This document shows positions 1 through 7,836 of a stretch of 64,000 nt of DNA, one piece after another; positions within the stretch are counted from its first letter, which is position 1; each line of letters begins with the position of its first letter. The position numbers and the translations under genes are program-made. A model generated the notes under the pieces. It did not search any database. It was not told where the DNA came from and saw only the letters and a program-made list of their open reading frames with translations. Origin of the DNA: Dyella_B sp036746095 (GTDB taxonomy: Bacteria; Pseudomonadota; Gammaproteobacteria; Xanthomonadales; Rhodanobacteraceae); NCBI RefSeq assembly GCF_036746095.1, contig NZ_DAIOEU010000022.1, forward strand, positions 1-64,000, in the 5' to 3' direction.

Positions 1-1
1 C

Positions 2-292
2 TTTGAGCCTGGCGCGCGTTCGGCCTGGCACACCCATCCATTGGGCCAGATCTTGATCGTAACTGCCGGTTGCCGTTGGACGCAGTGCGAAGGTAGCGCA
101 GTGGAAGTGATCCGCGCCGGTGATGTGATTTGGTGCCCGCCAGGACATCGTCATTGGCACGGCGCAACGCCAACGACTTCGATGACGCACATTGCCGTTC
201 AGGAGTACTTGGATGGCACAGCCGTCGACTGGATGGAACACGTTACCGATGAACAATATTTATCCGCTCAGGAGCATCGCGATGAGTCATGA
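2..292 (+). CDS. Cupin-domain protein (3' part; 5' end outside window)
   Basis: This is the C-terminal part of a small single-domain cupin, and the reading frame is open from the left edge. Both cupin motifs are visible: PGARSAWHTHPLGQ, with the metal-ligand pair H-T-H, and GDVIWCPPGHRHWHG with the second-motif His. The Glu usually found after HxH is replaced by Gln or absent. Such cupins are usually cytosolic metalloproteins of about 130 residues, often next to carboxymuconolactone decarboxylase-like genes, and that is the case here: its stop overlaps the start of the next gene by 11 bases, so the two are probably translationally coupled. The substrate cannot be told from sequence. Confidence 0.85.
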   Translation, partial: FEPGARSAWHTHPLGQILIVTAGCRWTQCEGSAVEVIRAGDVIWCPPGHRHWHGATPTTSMTHIAVQEYLDGTAVDWMEHVTDEQYLSAQEHRDES

Positions 293-605
293 CAACAAAC
301 CAAATGCAGGGCCATATGCCGATATCGCACCTGCGCTCAACGATTACACCCGCCAGGTCTTGTTCGGGCAGGTCTGGGAACGCACCGAGCTTCCGAAGCG
401 CGATCGCAGCCTTATCACGGTCGCCACGCTGGTCGCGCTATACCGCTTCAATGAGTTGCCTTTTCATTTGAAGTACGCGCAGCAGAACGGCGTGACGAAG
501 GAAGAGTTGATCGAACTCATGACGCATCTGGCGTTTTATGCAGGCTGGCCCTGTGCCAACACCGCCATCGAGGTGGCTCGTAAAGTGTTCGCGGAATCTC
601 CATAG
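282..605 (+). CDS. Carboxymuconolactone decarboxylase family protein
   Basis: A protein of 107 residues spanning one CMD domain (all-alpha, AhpD/CMD fold). The family pattern is present: the RDRSLITVATLVAL helix, ELPFHLKYA with the conserved His, GVTKEELIEL, and HLAFYAGWPCANTAIEVA. There is no CxxC pair, so it is not a thioredoxin-like AhpD peroxidase. I start at the ATG at 282 because AGGAG lies 8 bases upstream and the CMD homology begins soon after; a longer open frame from 192 runs inside the cupin gene. It overlaps the cupin and is followed 16 bases later by a tautomerase, which suggests a small operon acting on an aromatic or quinone-type substrate (inference). Confidence 0.9.
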   Translation: MSHDNKPNAGPYADIAPALNDYTRQVLFGQVWERTELPKRDRSLITVATLVALYRFNELPFHLKYAQQNGVTKEELIELMTHLAFYAGWPCANTAIEVARKVFAESP

Positions 606-621
606 CGCGAGGCGGAACGAT

Positions 622-849
622 ATGCCCCATGTGATCGTGAAGCTCTGGCCAGGGAAGAGTGAGGCTCAGAAACAACGTCTGGCTGACCTTATTACGCGAG
701 ATGTCATGGACGCCCTCGGGTACGGCGAGGAGTCGGTGTCAGTAGCCTTCGAGGAAGTCAGTTCAAAGGACTGGGCCGAGAAAGTGTTTCGAACCGATAT
801 CCAGCACCCAGAGGTAAAGCTTTACAAAAAGCCTGGTTACAGCATGTGA
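622..849 (+). CDS. Tautomerase family protein (4-oxalocrotonate tautomerase-like)
   Basis: A protein of 75 residues beginning Met-Pro-His-Val-Ile-Val-Lys. Removal of Met would expose the N-terminal Pro that is the catalytic base of the 4-OT/MIF tautomerase superfamily. Length and secondary structure (beta strand, helix with AQKQRLADLI, beta strand VSVAFEEV) fit the short 4-OT class. The start at 622 is chosen because Pro2 is essential in this family, and a purine-rich stretch GGCGGAACG precedes it. It is the third gene of the cupin/CMD operon. A second tautomerase of the same type lies at 53277. Confidence 0.9.
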   Translation: MPHVIVKLWPGKSEAQKQRLADLITRDVMDALGYGEESVSVAFEEVSSKDWAEKVFRTDIQHPEVKLYKKPGYSM

Positions 850-944
850 CGGCAGCAGCGGCGATGAAAGCTGCTGTTTTCCCGTTGAGCGCTTCTAAGT
901 GCTGCCAAATTTAAAATACGCACAAGGAAGGTTCTTGGTGATCG

Positions 945-971
945 CCGGACCCAATCGCAGATTGGGTCCGG
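945..971. repeat. Perfect 12-bp stem hairpin
   Basis: CCGGACCCAATC at 945-956 pairs perfectly with GATTGGGTCCGG at 960-971 around a GCA loop. No T-run follows on either strand, so it is either a Rho-assisted 3' structure for the tautomerase operon or a boundary element before the box array at 991. A weaker 6-bp stem followed by GTTTT (854-879) lies just after the tautomerase stop. Confidence 0.7.
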
Positions 972-990
972 GTACTCGTCGATGCAATGT

Positions 991-1212
991 ACAAACTATG
1001 AGATCTCTTTGGACCTCAATGTCGCAATTCTTAAAGCGGCAACTCATTGATTAGAAATAACTTTCACAAACTATGCGTTCCGGTCGTACGCATAGTCTGT
1101 GTCGGCGGCCCACTAAATGCACAAACTATGGGGGTCCTAAAGCGTACAGACTATGGAGTTCTGTCCAGTTGTGTACAGAACCCCATAGTTTGGTTAGCTT
1201 CGACAAACTATG
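991..1212. promoter_or_regulatory. Array of ACAAACTATG boxes (putative operator cluster)
   Basis: Exact ACAAACTATG occurs in direct orientation at 991, 1066, 1121 and 1203, with the variant ACAGACTATG at 1146 and inverted copies near 1090 and 1184. Two pairs form dyads. The first is 1065-1077 with 1089-1101 (13-bp arms, one mismatch). The second is 1147-1164 with 1175-1192 (18-bp arms, two mismatches, 10-base loop). The array sits directly upstream of the short secreted ORF at 1261 and the broken hydrolase. Repeated dyads of this kind are typical of TetR- or MarR-type operators, but no regulator gene is adjacent. The 410 bases between 850 and 1260 hold no convincing coding sequence. Confidence 0.6.
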
Positions 1213-1260
1213 AAATCCGGGCAGCTGCCATTTCCTTGCTGCTGATTTCGATGAGGCGGA

Positions 1261-1383
1261 ATGCCGGAACGGAAAGCCCTCTTTGTTGGCGGCGCATCGC
1301 TCGCGCTCGTGTCACTGGTCCCTGATGTTGTTCTAGCTGCCTCAGGCCCAGGCCATAGGCTTCCCTATCCACTGCCGGAATAA
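1261..1383 (+). CDS. Short secreted ORF, probable truncated gene remnant
   Basis: A frame of 40 codons encoding a peptide with a clear signal sequence: basic MPERK, hydrophobic ALFVGGASLALVSLVPDVVLA, then AASGPGH as a likely cleavage region. It ends 5 bases before the start of the broken hydrolase, with GATGAGGCGGA as ribosome binding region. The mature part would be only about 14 residues, so I think this is the 5' remnant of a longer exported protein that has lost its body, like the deleted hydrolase next to it. It could also be a real short secreted peptide. Confidence 0.4.
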   Translation: MPERKALFVGGASLALVSLVPDVVLAASGPGHRLPYPLPE

Positions 1384-1388
1384 AGACG

Positions 1389-1788
1389 ATGAAGCGCAAA
1401 ATCGAATTCGCCCGCGACGGACTTACGCTCATAGGCCATCTGTTCCATCCAGCAAACTTCTCGGAAAGGCACGTACGACTACTACCTGATGCCCACCCGG
1501 GGAAATGCCGTGCAGTACCGCAATGAGTCGGCTCTCATGGGCATCAAGGAGTTCTTGGAGATGGACCCGATCAGCAAAGCGCCTTCCGTAACGACTCCGG
1601 CAATGATCGTCCACTCCGACGGCTGCGCCTTCCCTGGCCAAGCGAAGAAGCTCTTTGATGCACTGGGCGGCCCGAAAGAGTTGGTCTGGGCAGAGGGCAC
1701 TCATTACGAGTACTACGGTACCGAGCCGCGGGTTGATAACGCAGTTGAGCGCATCGCCGAGTTCTTTCGTGCCCAGCTCAGCGGCTAA
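1389..1788 (+). pseudogene. Alpha/beta hydrolase, internally deleted and frameshifted
   Basis: The N-terminus (MKRKIEFARDGLTLIGHLFHP) and C-terminus are those of an alpha/beta hydrolase of the dienelactone-hydrolase/FrsA-like type. The C-terminal part has IVHSDGCAFPGQA with the acidic residue and AEGTHYEYYG with the catalytic His. The first frame runs from 1389 to a TGA near 1526. The C-terminal part continues in the next frame from about 1475. The join falls around AGGCACGTACGACTAC. The segment that would carry the nucleophile elbow (GxSxG) is missing, so the gene is inactive. Intact relatives are about 300 residues; roughly half is lost. Confidence 0.75.
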
Positions 1789-1852
1789 GGCCGTTTCCAT
1801 TTAGGATTCGATAGCCCTCAGTCAATTGAAGCATGAAAAGGAAAGGCGAAAG

Positions 1853-3451
1853 TCAGAGTGAGTTGCCGCCTTGCCCGATTCGGTAATAATCGAAATCGAC
1901 ATATCCGCCTGCCTTTTCCGTTGCATAGTTGAACAGACCGAAGCGGTAACCCATGAATTGCGGAACGGTGTAGACCATCTGCAGCGTATTGCCGATTTGT
2001 TTCCATTTCTTCCCATCGAGGCTGTAGTAGAAATTGGCCTTGTCCGTCTGGTTGCGGAAATCGCAATCGATCTTGAAGTAGACCACCTTCTGCATCAACG
2101 GAACCGCCGCGATTTGTTTGGGCGAATCGCTATGCGCGTTGACCATGACGATGGACTTCTGACCACGATCCATTTTGATACCAACGTAGCCGTATTTACT
2201 TTGGAGCGCGATAAGTCCGGCCACGTCGCCATTCTTCATCTTGTCCACATTGAGGCGCGTCGATGCCGAACTGGTGGGCCCGAAGGTCCGCTGGGTCAGC
2301 GTGTTGCGTGCGCTAAGCACGTCTTGATCGACACGGCCCGTCGTAATGCGCAGACGTCCAGGCTTTTGCAGGATGTCCCAGTGCGCGTTATCGGGATTAT
2401 GGTTCCACTGCCATGCCAACGGCAGCTTTGGATCGCCGGGCTTGCGTTCAAATTCGTCGGAGGCGACGATGCCGGAGACGCCGGAGACGCCCTGTCCGCC
2501 GGCGGGGATGTCGAGCGTCATGGGCACCTTGCCGTTTTCGGCGAGAACGGGCCAGCCGTTCTTCCAAGTCACGGGCACGAGGTAGGGGATGCGACCGACG
2601 GCGCCATTGTCCTTGAAAAGATAGGCATACCATTTGCCTTGCAGGGTGTCGATGAGGCCGCCTTGGGCGATACCACGATTATCGAGGGCGATGCGACCCT
2701 CGTAGGGGCCGGTAATAGCGTCGGCGCGGTGGATGATGACGGTGCGCGCCCAGCGGCTCCCGGGCGAGGCGATGTTGAAGAGGTAGTAGCGGCCGTTGAT
2801 CTTGAAAAGCTGCGAGCCTTCGCCTTTGAGCCCGCCCTGGTCGGCGCCGAAGAGGGCGTTGACGTTTTCAATGATGACCTTGTTCACGCCGCCGGGCTTG
2901 ATTCCGGAAAGGTCGGGTTGCATCTCGGTGAGCATGATACGACCGCTCCCGTGCACCATGTAAACGCGACCGTCGTCGTCGAAAAAAAGGCTGTGGTCAC
3001 CCAGCGAGGGCGCGAAACTCGTCTCTTTCCACGGGCCGCGCGCCGGATCGCGCGTGGTGTAGATGTGGGTGCGTCCAGTGGTGGCGGAGAACGTCGTGGC
3101 ATAGAACACGCCGTTGTGGAAACGCAGGCTGCTGGCCCACGAACCCTTGCCGTAGGCGTTTTGTCCGTTATCCAGATTCATGGCATCGTTGTCGACCAGC
3201 CGGTCGTAGGCGTAGCCGACCAGATCCCAATTCACCAGGTCCTTCGATTTCATGATCGGCACGCCCGGACTCATGTGCATCGTCGTGCTGCTCATGTAAT
3301 AGGTGTCGCCAACGCGAATCATGGACATGTCCGGCACATCGGCCCAGATAATGGGATTGTGGGCAGGATGCGCCTGTTCCGCCGCAAGGGGCCGAGACGC
3401 GGCGGAGGCGAGGACGAGGGCCCCCAGGAGCAAAAGGATCAGGCGGTTCAT
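1853..3451 (-). CDS. Secreted glycoside hydrolase family 43 protein (beta-xylosidase/arabinofuranosidase type)
   Basis: A protein of 532 residues with a signal peptide (MNRLILLLLGALVLASAASRP). The five-bladed propeller domain of GH43 follows: NPIIWADVPDMSMIRVGDTYY with the catalytic base Asp, SLGDHSLFFDDDGRVYMVHG with the pKa-modulating Asp, and LKGEGSQLFK with the acid Glu. The C-terminal 190 residues form a concanavalin-like sandwich (DEFERKPGDPKLPLAWQWNH onward) typical of family 43 xylosidases. It is predicted to be periplasmic or secreted and to release xylose or arabinose from hemicellulose oligomers. A start at 3496 would add 15 residues before the signal peptide; the internal Met is preferred because it leads directly into it. 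It has no operon partner. Confidence 0.9.
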   Translation of the reverse strand: MNRLILLLLGALVLASAASRPLAAEQAHPAHNPIIWADVPDMSMIRVGDTYYMSSTTMHMSPGVPIMKSKDLVNWDLVGYAYDRLVDNDAMNLDNGQNAYGKGSWASSLRFHNGVFYATTFSATTGRTHIYTTRDPARGPWKETSFAPSLGDHSLFFDDDGRVYMVHGSGRIMLTEMQPDLSGIKPGGVNKVIIENVNALFGADQGGLKGEGSQLFKINGRYYLFNIASPGSRWARTVIIHRADAITGPYEGRIALDNRGIAQGGLIDTLQGKWYAYLFKDNGAVGRIPYLVPVTWKNGWPVLAENGKVPMTLDIPAGGQGVSGVSGIVASDEFERKPGDPKLPLAWQWNHNPDNAHWDILQKPGRLRITTGRVDQDVLSARNTLTQRTFGPTSSASTRLNVDKMKNGDVAGLIALQSKYGYVGIKMDRGQKSIVMVNAHSDSPKQIAAVPLMQKVVYFKIDCDFRNQTDKANFYYSLDGKKWKQIGNTLQMVYTVPQFMGYRFGLFNYATEKAGGYVDFDYYRIGQGGNSL

Positions 3452-3748
3452 ATGGTAGGCGGAAGGGCGGCTCAGGGCGTCAGGGTTTTGGTTCACGATT
3501 TTGTCCGTGGAGGCGGTCTTTGCTAGTAACTGAGTGCGCTGGGTGACGGATCTTCGGCAGATACTTCACCGCGTCCTTGCAGTCGGCATCGGCATCGTTG
3601 TAACGCGAACGGAGAAACATGGTGATTTCGCTTAGGGATGCACTGAATTAATCGCTTTTCAGCATCGGATGCGCGGACGTTGACGTGTCGACATGAAGTC
3701 GCGGCGGTCTTGTTCTGCTAATGATGCCCCATGTCGCAATAACGGTGT

Positions 3749-4249
3749 TCATGCCATCGCCAACAAGCAGCGACGTGCCATCCATACGTTCGACAAAGCA
3801 AACAGCATCGACACCTGTCCGGTGTTCTTCGCCAAGCCCCGATAGCGCACCTTCGTACAACCGAACTGCCGCTTGATTACCCGGAATGGATGTTCCACCT
3901 TTGCCGGTACCGCCGCCTTCAGGTACTCCACGTAGCGGGTGGCGTCTTTCCATGTGCCTTCAGGCATGGCCTTGAGCTTGCCTGGCTTGGTGGCGATCCG
4001 CCACGTCAATCGACGTCCGGCCAGACCTTCGCGCTTGTTCGCCCCGGTGTAACCGGCATCATTCCACACACGTTTCTCCTTGCCGTGCAGCAGGCGTTCG
4101 GTCTGCGTTACGTCCGCGGTGTTGGCTGGCGTGGTCGTGACCGTGTGCACCAGGCCCGAGGCCATGTCCGCGCCGATGTGTGCCTTCATGCTGAAGAAAT
4201 ATTGATTGCCTTTCCAACAGTATTCGGCGCCAAACTTCGTTTTCAGCGA
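3749..4249 (-). pseudogene. IS5-family transposase, 3' remnant
   Basis: The last 165 or so codons of an IS5-group DDE transposase are readable: WKGNQYFFSMKAHIGAD with a catalytic Asp, GLVHTVTTTPANTADVTQ, WNDAGYTGANKREG with a second Asp, and EHPFRVIKRQFGCTKVRYRG, which carries the DDE Glu in the Y-(2)-R-(3)-E-(6)-K region. Upstream of about 4250 homology stops and the frame is not continued, so the first half is gone. I could not identify matching terminal inverted repeats. The element is a dead fragment separating the GH43 gene from the small genes that follow. Confidence 0.8.
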
Positions 4250-4506
4250 TGTGGGCGCAGTCGGTCAAAGTGGTTCGAATGCAGCGCTGAGCCGTCAGCA
4301 GGCTCTCGTAGAACTCAACGAAGGGGCGGGCCACGCTTGCTCGGTGGGGTCGTAGTGGCCCGGTAGTGGGCCGGCCGCCGCAACCTGCCCAATTCGGATT
4401 GGCGCGCTGTGTGCCATTGGTCTCAATGTATGGCTGATGACGCATTACGAGATGGCGCGTCTTTCTATCTTCTACGTAGCAATAGGCGTGCGTGCCATGC
4501 TTGTAC

Positions 4507-4701
4507 TCAGTCAGGCTTCGGTGCTGGTATTCGGGCCTCATAGTCGGGATCTTCGCCTTCTCCAACGTAAAGGAGAGACGAGGCTTTGCTCAAGTGCTTT
4601 CCGATGAGCTGACGATTTTCGGTCAACCAAGCATTGAATGGGGTACGTTTCTGAAACCCGACATACTGGAGATGAAAGTCCGTCAAAGTGCCGGCCTTCA
4701 T
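4507..4701 (-). CDS. Small hypothetical protein
   Basis: An unrecognised frame of 64 codons starting with ATG at 4701 (MKAGTLTDFHLQYVGFQKRT...) and ending with an acidic, proline-rich tail (GEGEDPDYEARIPAPKPD). Composition is mixed hydrophobic and charged with aromatic residues, which looks protein-like rather than random. It is on the same strand as the IS5 remnant and lies just upstream of it, so it could be cargo or an unrelated native gene. The sequence between 4250 and 4506 has no frame I can support. Confidence 0.4.
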   Translation of the reverse strand: MKAGTLTDFHLQYVGFQKRTPFNAWLTENRQLIGKHLSKASSLLYVGEGEDPDYEARIPAPKPD

Positions 4702-4845
4702 CCATATGCGTCGCCGCCAACGCCGAGGCCGCCGTCTCAAGCGGACATCGGCATTGCTCAGACGCGAGCGCTTCCACAAGCTGGCAATGAGTGACTAACT
4801 CCACGACCCGCAGCGAGAGAAAGCGCCTCGTATAAACCGTCTCGC

Positions 4846-4950
4846 TTACTTGGCGTTTCGCTTCTTTTCTTGTTTTGCCGCCTTCTTTTCCTTCATCGTT
4901 TTGGCCGGCTTTTTCTTATCACTCTTTTTTGAATCCATGCCCTTGCTCAT
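4846..4950 (-). CDS. Lysine-rich small protein (34 aa)
   Basis: A very short frame, MSKGMDSKKSDKKKPAKTMK and on to EKKAAKQEKKRNAK, with 16 Lys in 34 residues. A good Shine-Dalgarno (GAGGAAG) lies 5-6 bases upstream of the ATG. Peptides of this pattern (Lys-rich, KKPAKT core) occur in many proteobacterial genomes as unannotated small genes. Such basic peptides may bind nucleic acid or ribosomes, but no function is established here. Being far below normal size limits, it is easily missed. Confidence 0.7.
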   Translation of the reverse strand: MSKGMDSKKSDKKKPAKTMKEKKAAKQEKKRNAK

Positions 4951-5239
4951 GTGACTTCCTCAGTAATGGTTACAGTCTGCTGCCTCGCACTGGGAGAGCC
5001 TCATCTGGGCGTCTCCACTTCTTATGCTTGCAAGGCATATTACAGGTCGAAGGCTACGCCAAGCTGGAAATCCATAAAATGGCTGCGGCTTAGGTTCTGC
5101 GCACGCTTACGCATATCTAACGTCTGCCTCTATGCCCGGCCAGAAGCGGGAGTTTGCATGCACTAGCCAGGGCCACCGTACGCATGCAGCCCATCATACG
5201 ATGGCCACACCGGCCCAAAAATGCGAAAATTCGTGGCTA

Positions 5240-6133
5240 ATGGCCGCCCTCGTTGCGCCAACTGCCCCCAGAGACACCGTGAAGACCCCCCAAGGCTTGC
5301 AGGCGCTGATTGATGACGGCGTCATTGATGAAGTGCTTCGGCCACTCAAGAGCGGCAAGGAAGCAGCGGTATACGTTGTCCGCAGTGGTGACGACGTACG
5401 GTGCGCGAAGGTTTACAAGGACATGGCACAACGCAGCTTCCAGCAACGCGTGCAGTATCAGGAAGGTCGCAAGGTACGAGGCAGCCGCGAGGCGCGTGCG
5501 ATCGGCAAGGCTAGCAAATACGGACGCAAGCAACAGGAAATAGCCTGGAAGAACACCGAGGTTGATGCGCTCTACCAACTACGCGTCGCTGGCATGCGTG
5601 TGCCTGAGCCGTATGGCTATTTCCACGGCGTGCTAGTGATGGAACTGGTCACCGATGCAGAAGGGTTCTCTGCGCCACGCCTAGGTGAAATTGAACTCAG
5701 TGCCGACAAGGCGCGTGAATACCATCGCGTGCTGGTGCGACAGGTGGTGCTGATGCTGTGTTGCGGGTTGATTCATGGTGATCTGTCCGCGTACAACGTA
5801 CTGATCGGTCCGGATGGGCCGGTGGTGATCGATTTTCCACAAGTCGTCAGTGCCGGGGGCAACAATGCGGCGCGCACGATGCTACTGCGTGACGTCAACA
5901 ACCTCACTGCCCATCTTGGACGTTGGGCACCCGAGCTGTTGGATACGTGGTACGGCGAGGAAATGTGGGCAGTGTTCCAGGCCGGCGAGCTGCGACCCGA
6001 TACGGAACTGACCGGCGAGTTCGAGCCAGATGAAACCGAGGTCGATCTCGACAGCATTCGCCAATCCATCAATGATGCACGTGAAGAAGCGCTGATCCGA
6101 CAGCAGGGCCGCGAAGCGGCAGCAGAAAACTAG
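5240..6133 (+). CDS. RIO-type serine/threonine protein kinase (PA4780-like)
   Basis: The kinase core is complete: LKSGKEAAVYVVR (glycine-loop substitute, typical of RIO), CAKVYKD with the ATP-binding Lys, the RIO flexible-loop region (EGRKVRGSREARAIGKASKYGRK), LIHGDLSAYNVLIG (catalytic HGD and Asn), and PVVIDFPQVV (metal-binding ID in place of DFG). It closely resembles bacterial RIO kinases such as Pseudomonas PA4780, which lack a clear substrate. The open frame extends back to 5132, but residues before VKTPQGLQALIDD have no counterpart in the family. I place the start at the ATG at 5240; a GTG at 5279 is equally possible, since no start has a strong ribosome binding site. The acidic C-terminal tail is family-like. 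Confidence 0.88.
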   Translation: MAALVAPTAPRDTVKTPQGLQALIDDGVIDEVLRPLKSGKEAAVYVVRSGDDVRCAKVYKDMAQRSFQQRVQYQEGRKVRGSREARAIGKASKYGRKQQEIAWKNTEVDALYQLRVAGMRVPEPYGYFHGVLVMELVTDAEGFSAPRLGEIELSADKAREYHRVLVRQVVLMLCCGLIHGDLSAYNVLIGPDGPVVIDFPQVVSAGGNNAARTMLLRDVNNLTAHLGRWAPELLDTWYGEEMWAVFQAGELRPDTELTGEFEPDETEVDLDSIRQSINDAREEALIRQQGREAAAEN

Positions 6134-6384
6134 AACCTGATAGAAGCGCCGACCTGTTCTGGTCGCAGAATTTCCCTTACAACCGCAGATAGCGTCATGT
6201 TCCCTGCTGCATCGTGCCATTCGGGCGGATGCGCAAGGCGACCTCGCCCATGCGTAATCGGCGGATCGACATGACACTCAGGCCGACCTGCAGCAAGCTT
6301 GGGAGCACTACTTTTCTTTGGAATTAAGTGAATGAATTATGCTCGCTCCGGGTGGCGGACGCTCCGGATCACAAATATCTAGCG

Positions 6385-7797
6385 TTACTGCTCTCGGCCA
6401 TCGGCGCCGTATACCTTTCCAATGCATATGTCATTGATGTCGACTGGACCCGTATCTGCGATTGGAATAGAGGCGCAGCTCCCGGCAAGCGATTTGTCGG
6501 GATTGGATACCGCCTCCTTCCAAATGACCGAGCGCCGATCGGTCAATACGATCCAATAGATTGGCAAGTCACCCTCTTCGACCATCACTGCTCCACGCAT
6601 TAACGACGATTGTGCACGAAGCTCCGGCAGCTTTTTCTTCTGTTGCATCTGATTTACAAATTGTGCGGCCGTCTGCTCGTTGAGCCACCCCCATCCATAG
6701 CCGTCAAAAATATAGAAATCGACTTTTGGCGTCGATTTAATGTGTGATTCCAATGCCGGCGATGACTCGACAAGCTGCAGCATCTGGCGAATACGAGCGA
6801 TGCCCGACTTGTTTGCCATGCTTTTGCCGTTTAGCGGAAGACGTGCCGACAATCGCAGGTTCGGCGGCCCGTCACGCAGTTGAAGATCCGCTTGCAGGTA
6901 TGGACGACCATCCCAGGAATCAGTTGAAACGCTAATAACCCTGAAATTATCGTTCAACATGCGAACTGCGTGGGGAGCTTCTGACTCAGCCTGGAATCGC
7001 TCTACCGGTACGCTCAGGGCAAAACCCAGCATTTCATCCAAGTTAGGGCCGCCCTGGATATTCTCGAACCGTTCCTTGTTGATGGTTCCCTTTGGCAGCA
7101 AATCATCCAGTGCATGCGAAATACCTGTCGCATAGGTTGTTTCTCCCTGCGCATTGGTCCAGGGAAGCATCAGGTACTGCTGCGATTGAGACTGCGCCGT
7201 CAGCTTCGTTCCATCGCTTAGCGTCACCTCGATATCGACAAACGGACCATCATCGGTATGGGTTGCACCGAAGCCTTCGGTCACCATTTCGGCGAGCACG
7301 CGGGGATTTCGCAGACTTTCGCGCCAAGCAAGCACCTCTTTCCCCAAACCGGTCGATGCATTTGGGAGTTTTGCTTCTTTCAGAACATCGTCAATATCGC
7401 GCTGGACGTGGTCAATAGCAGGCTCCAGGTCCCGAAGATCGACTAGCGGCTGAGACGGCGCTCCCATCGCATCCACCAATCGGGCGACTTGTTGAGGTGC
7501 AATGGTTTGAACTGGAAACGCCTGCTCGGGAAGCGGCTTGCCGTAGCGGCTTTTGCTATGGCCGCCCGTAAGACGGTAGCCATCGGCAACTCTTTCAATA
7601 ACGATATGCGCGTGGAATGGCATCTCAGGATTGAGTCCACCCCACCTAGAATCAATGACGACTCGTTCCACCGCGGGCTTAAGACGTTGGCAGTGCGCGA
7701 GGGGTGAGATGAGACAAAGAACTCCCAACACGAGCCAACCGCGGTTCTGCATAAATCCTTGTCGCCACGAGCGCCATTGCACCTCCGATTTATTCAT
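6385..7797 (-). CDS. Secreted protein of unknown function
   Basis: A protein of 470 residues that I do not recognise. The N-terminus has a signal peptide around WLVLGVLCLISPLAHCQRL, with a possible lipobox at LAHC. The rest is a mix of beta strands and helices with no catalytic motif I can name; Trp/Tyr-rich patches such as FDGYGWGWLNEQ stand out. The start at 7797 is chosen because AGAGGA precedes this ATG with good spacing. Its start lies 39 bases after the stop of the HExxH lipoprotein gene on the same strand, so the two are probably one operon and may act together at the envelope. Confidence 0.75.
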   Translation of the reverse strand: MNKSEVQWRSWRQGFMQNRGWLVLGVLCLISPLAHCQRLKPAVERVVIDSRWGGLNPEMPFHAHIVIERVADGYRLTGGHSKSRYGKPLPEQAFPVQTIAPQQVARLVDAMGAPSQPLVDLRDLEPAIDHVQRDIDDVLKEAKLPNASTGLGKEVLAWRESLRNPRVLAEMVTEGFGATHTDDGPFVDIEVTLSDGTKLTAQSQSQQYLMLPWTNAQGETTYATGISHALDDLLPKGTINKERFENIQGGPNLDEMLGFALSVPVERFQAESEAPHAVRMLNDNFRVISVSTDSWDGRPYLQADLQLRDGPPNLRLSARLPLNGKSMANKSGIARIRQMLQLVESSPALESHIKSTPKVDFYIFDGYGWGWLNEQTAAQFVNQMQQKKKLPELRAQSSLMRGAVMVEEGDLPIYWIVLTDRRSVIWKEAVSNPDKSLAGSCASIPIADTGPVDINDICIGKVYGADGREQ

Positions 7798-7836
7798 GAT
7801 TTCCTCTGTTGCAACCATGACGCGCTGTTGCGTTAG

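Noticed and set aside
1871..3526. A 551-codon open frame on the + strand opposite the GH43 gene
   Set aside because: It mirrors the codon structure of the GH43 gene, has a His/Val/Asp/Arg-biased shadow composition and no domain; antisense of GC-rich DNA commonly stays open.
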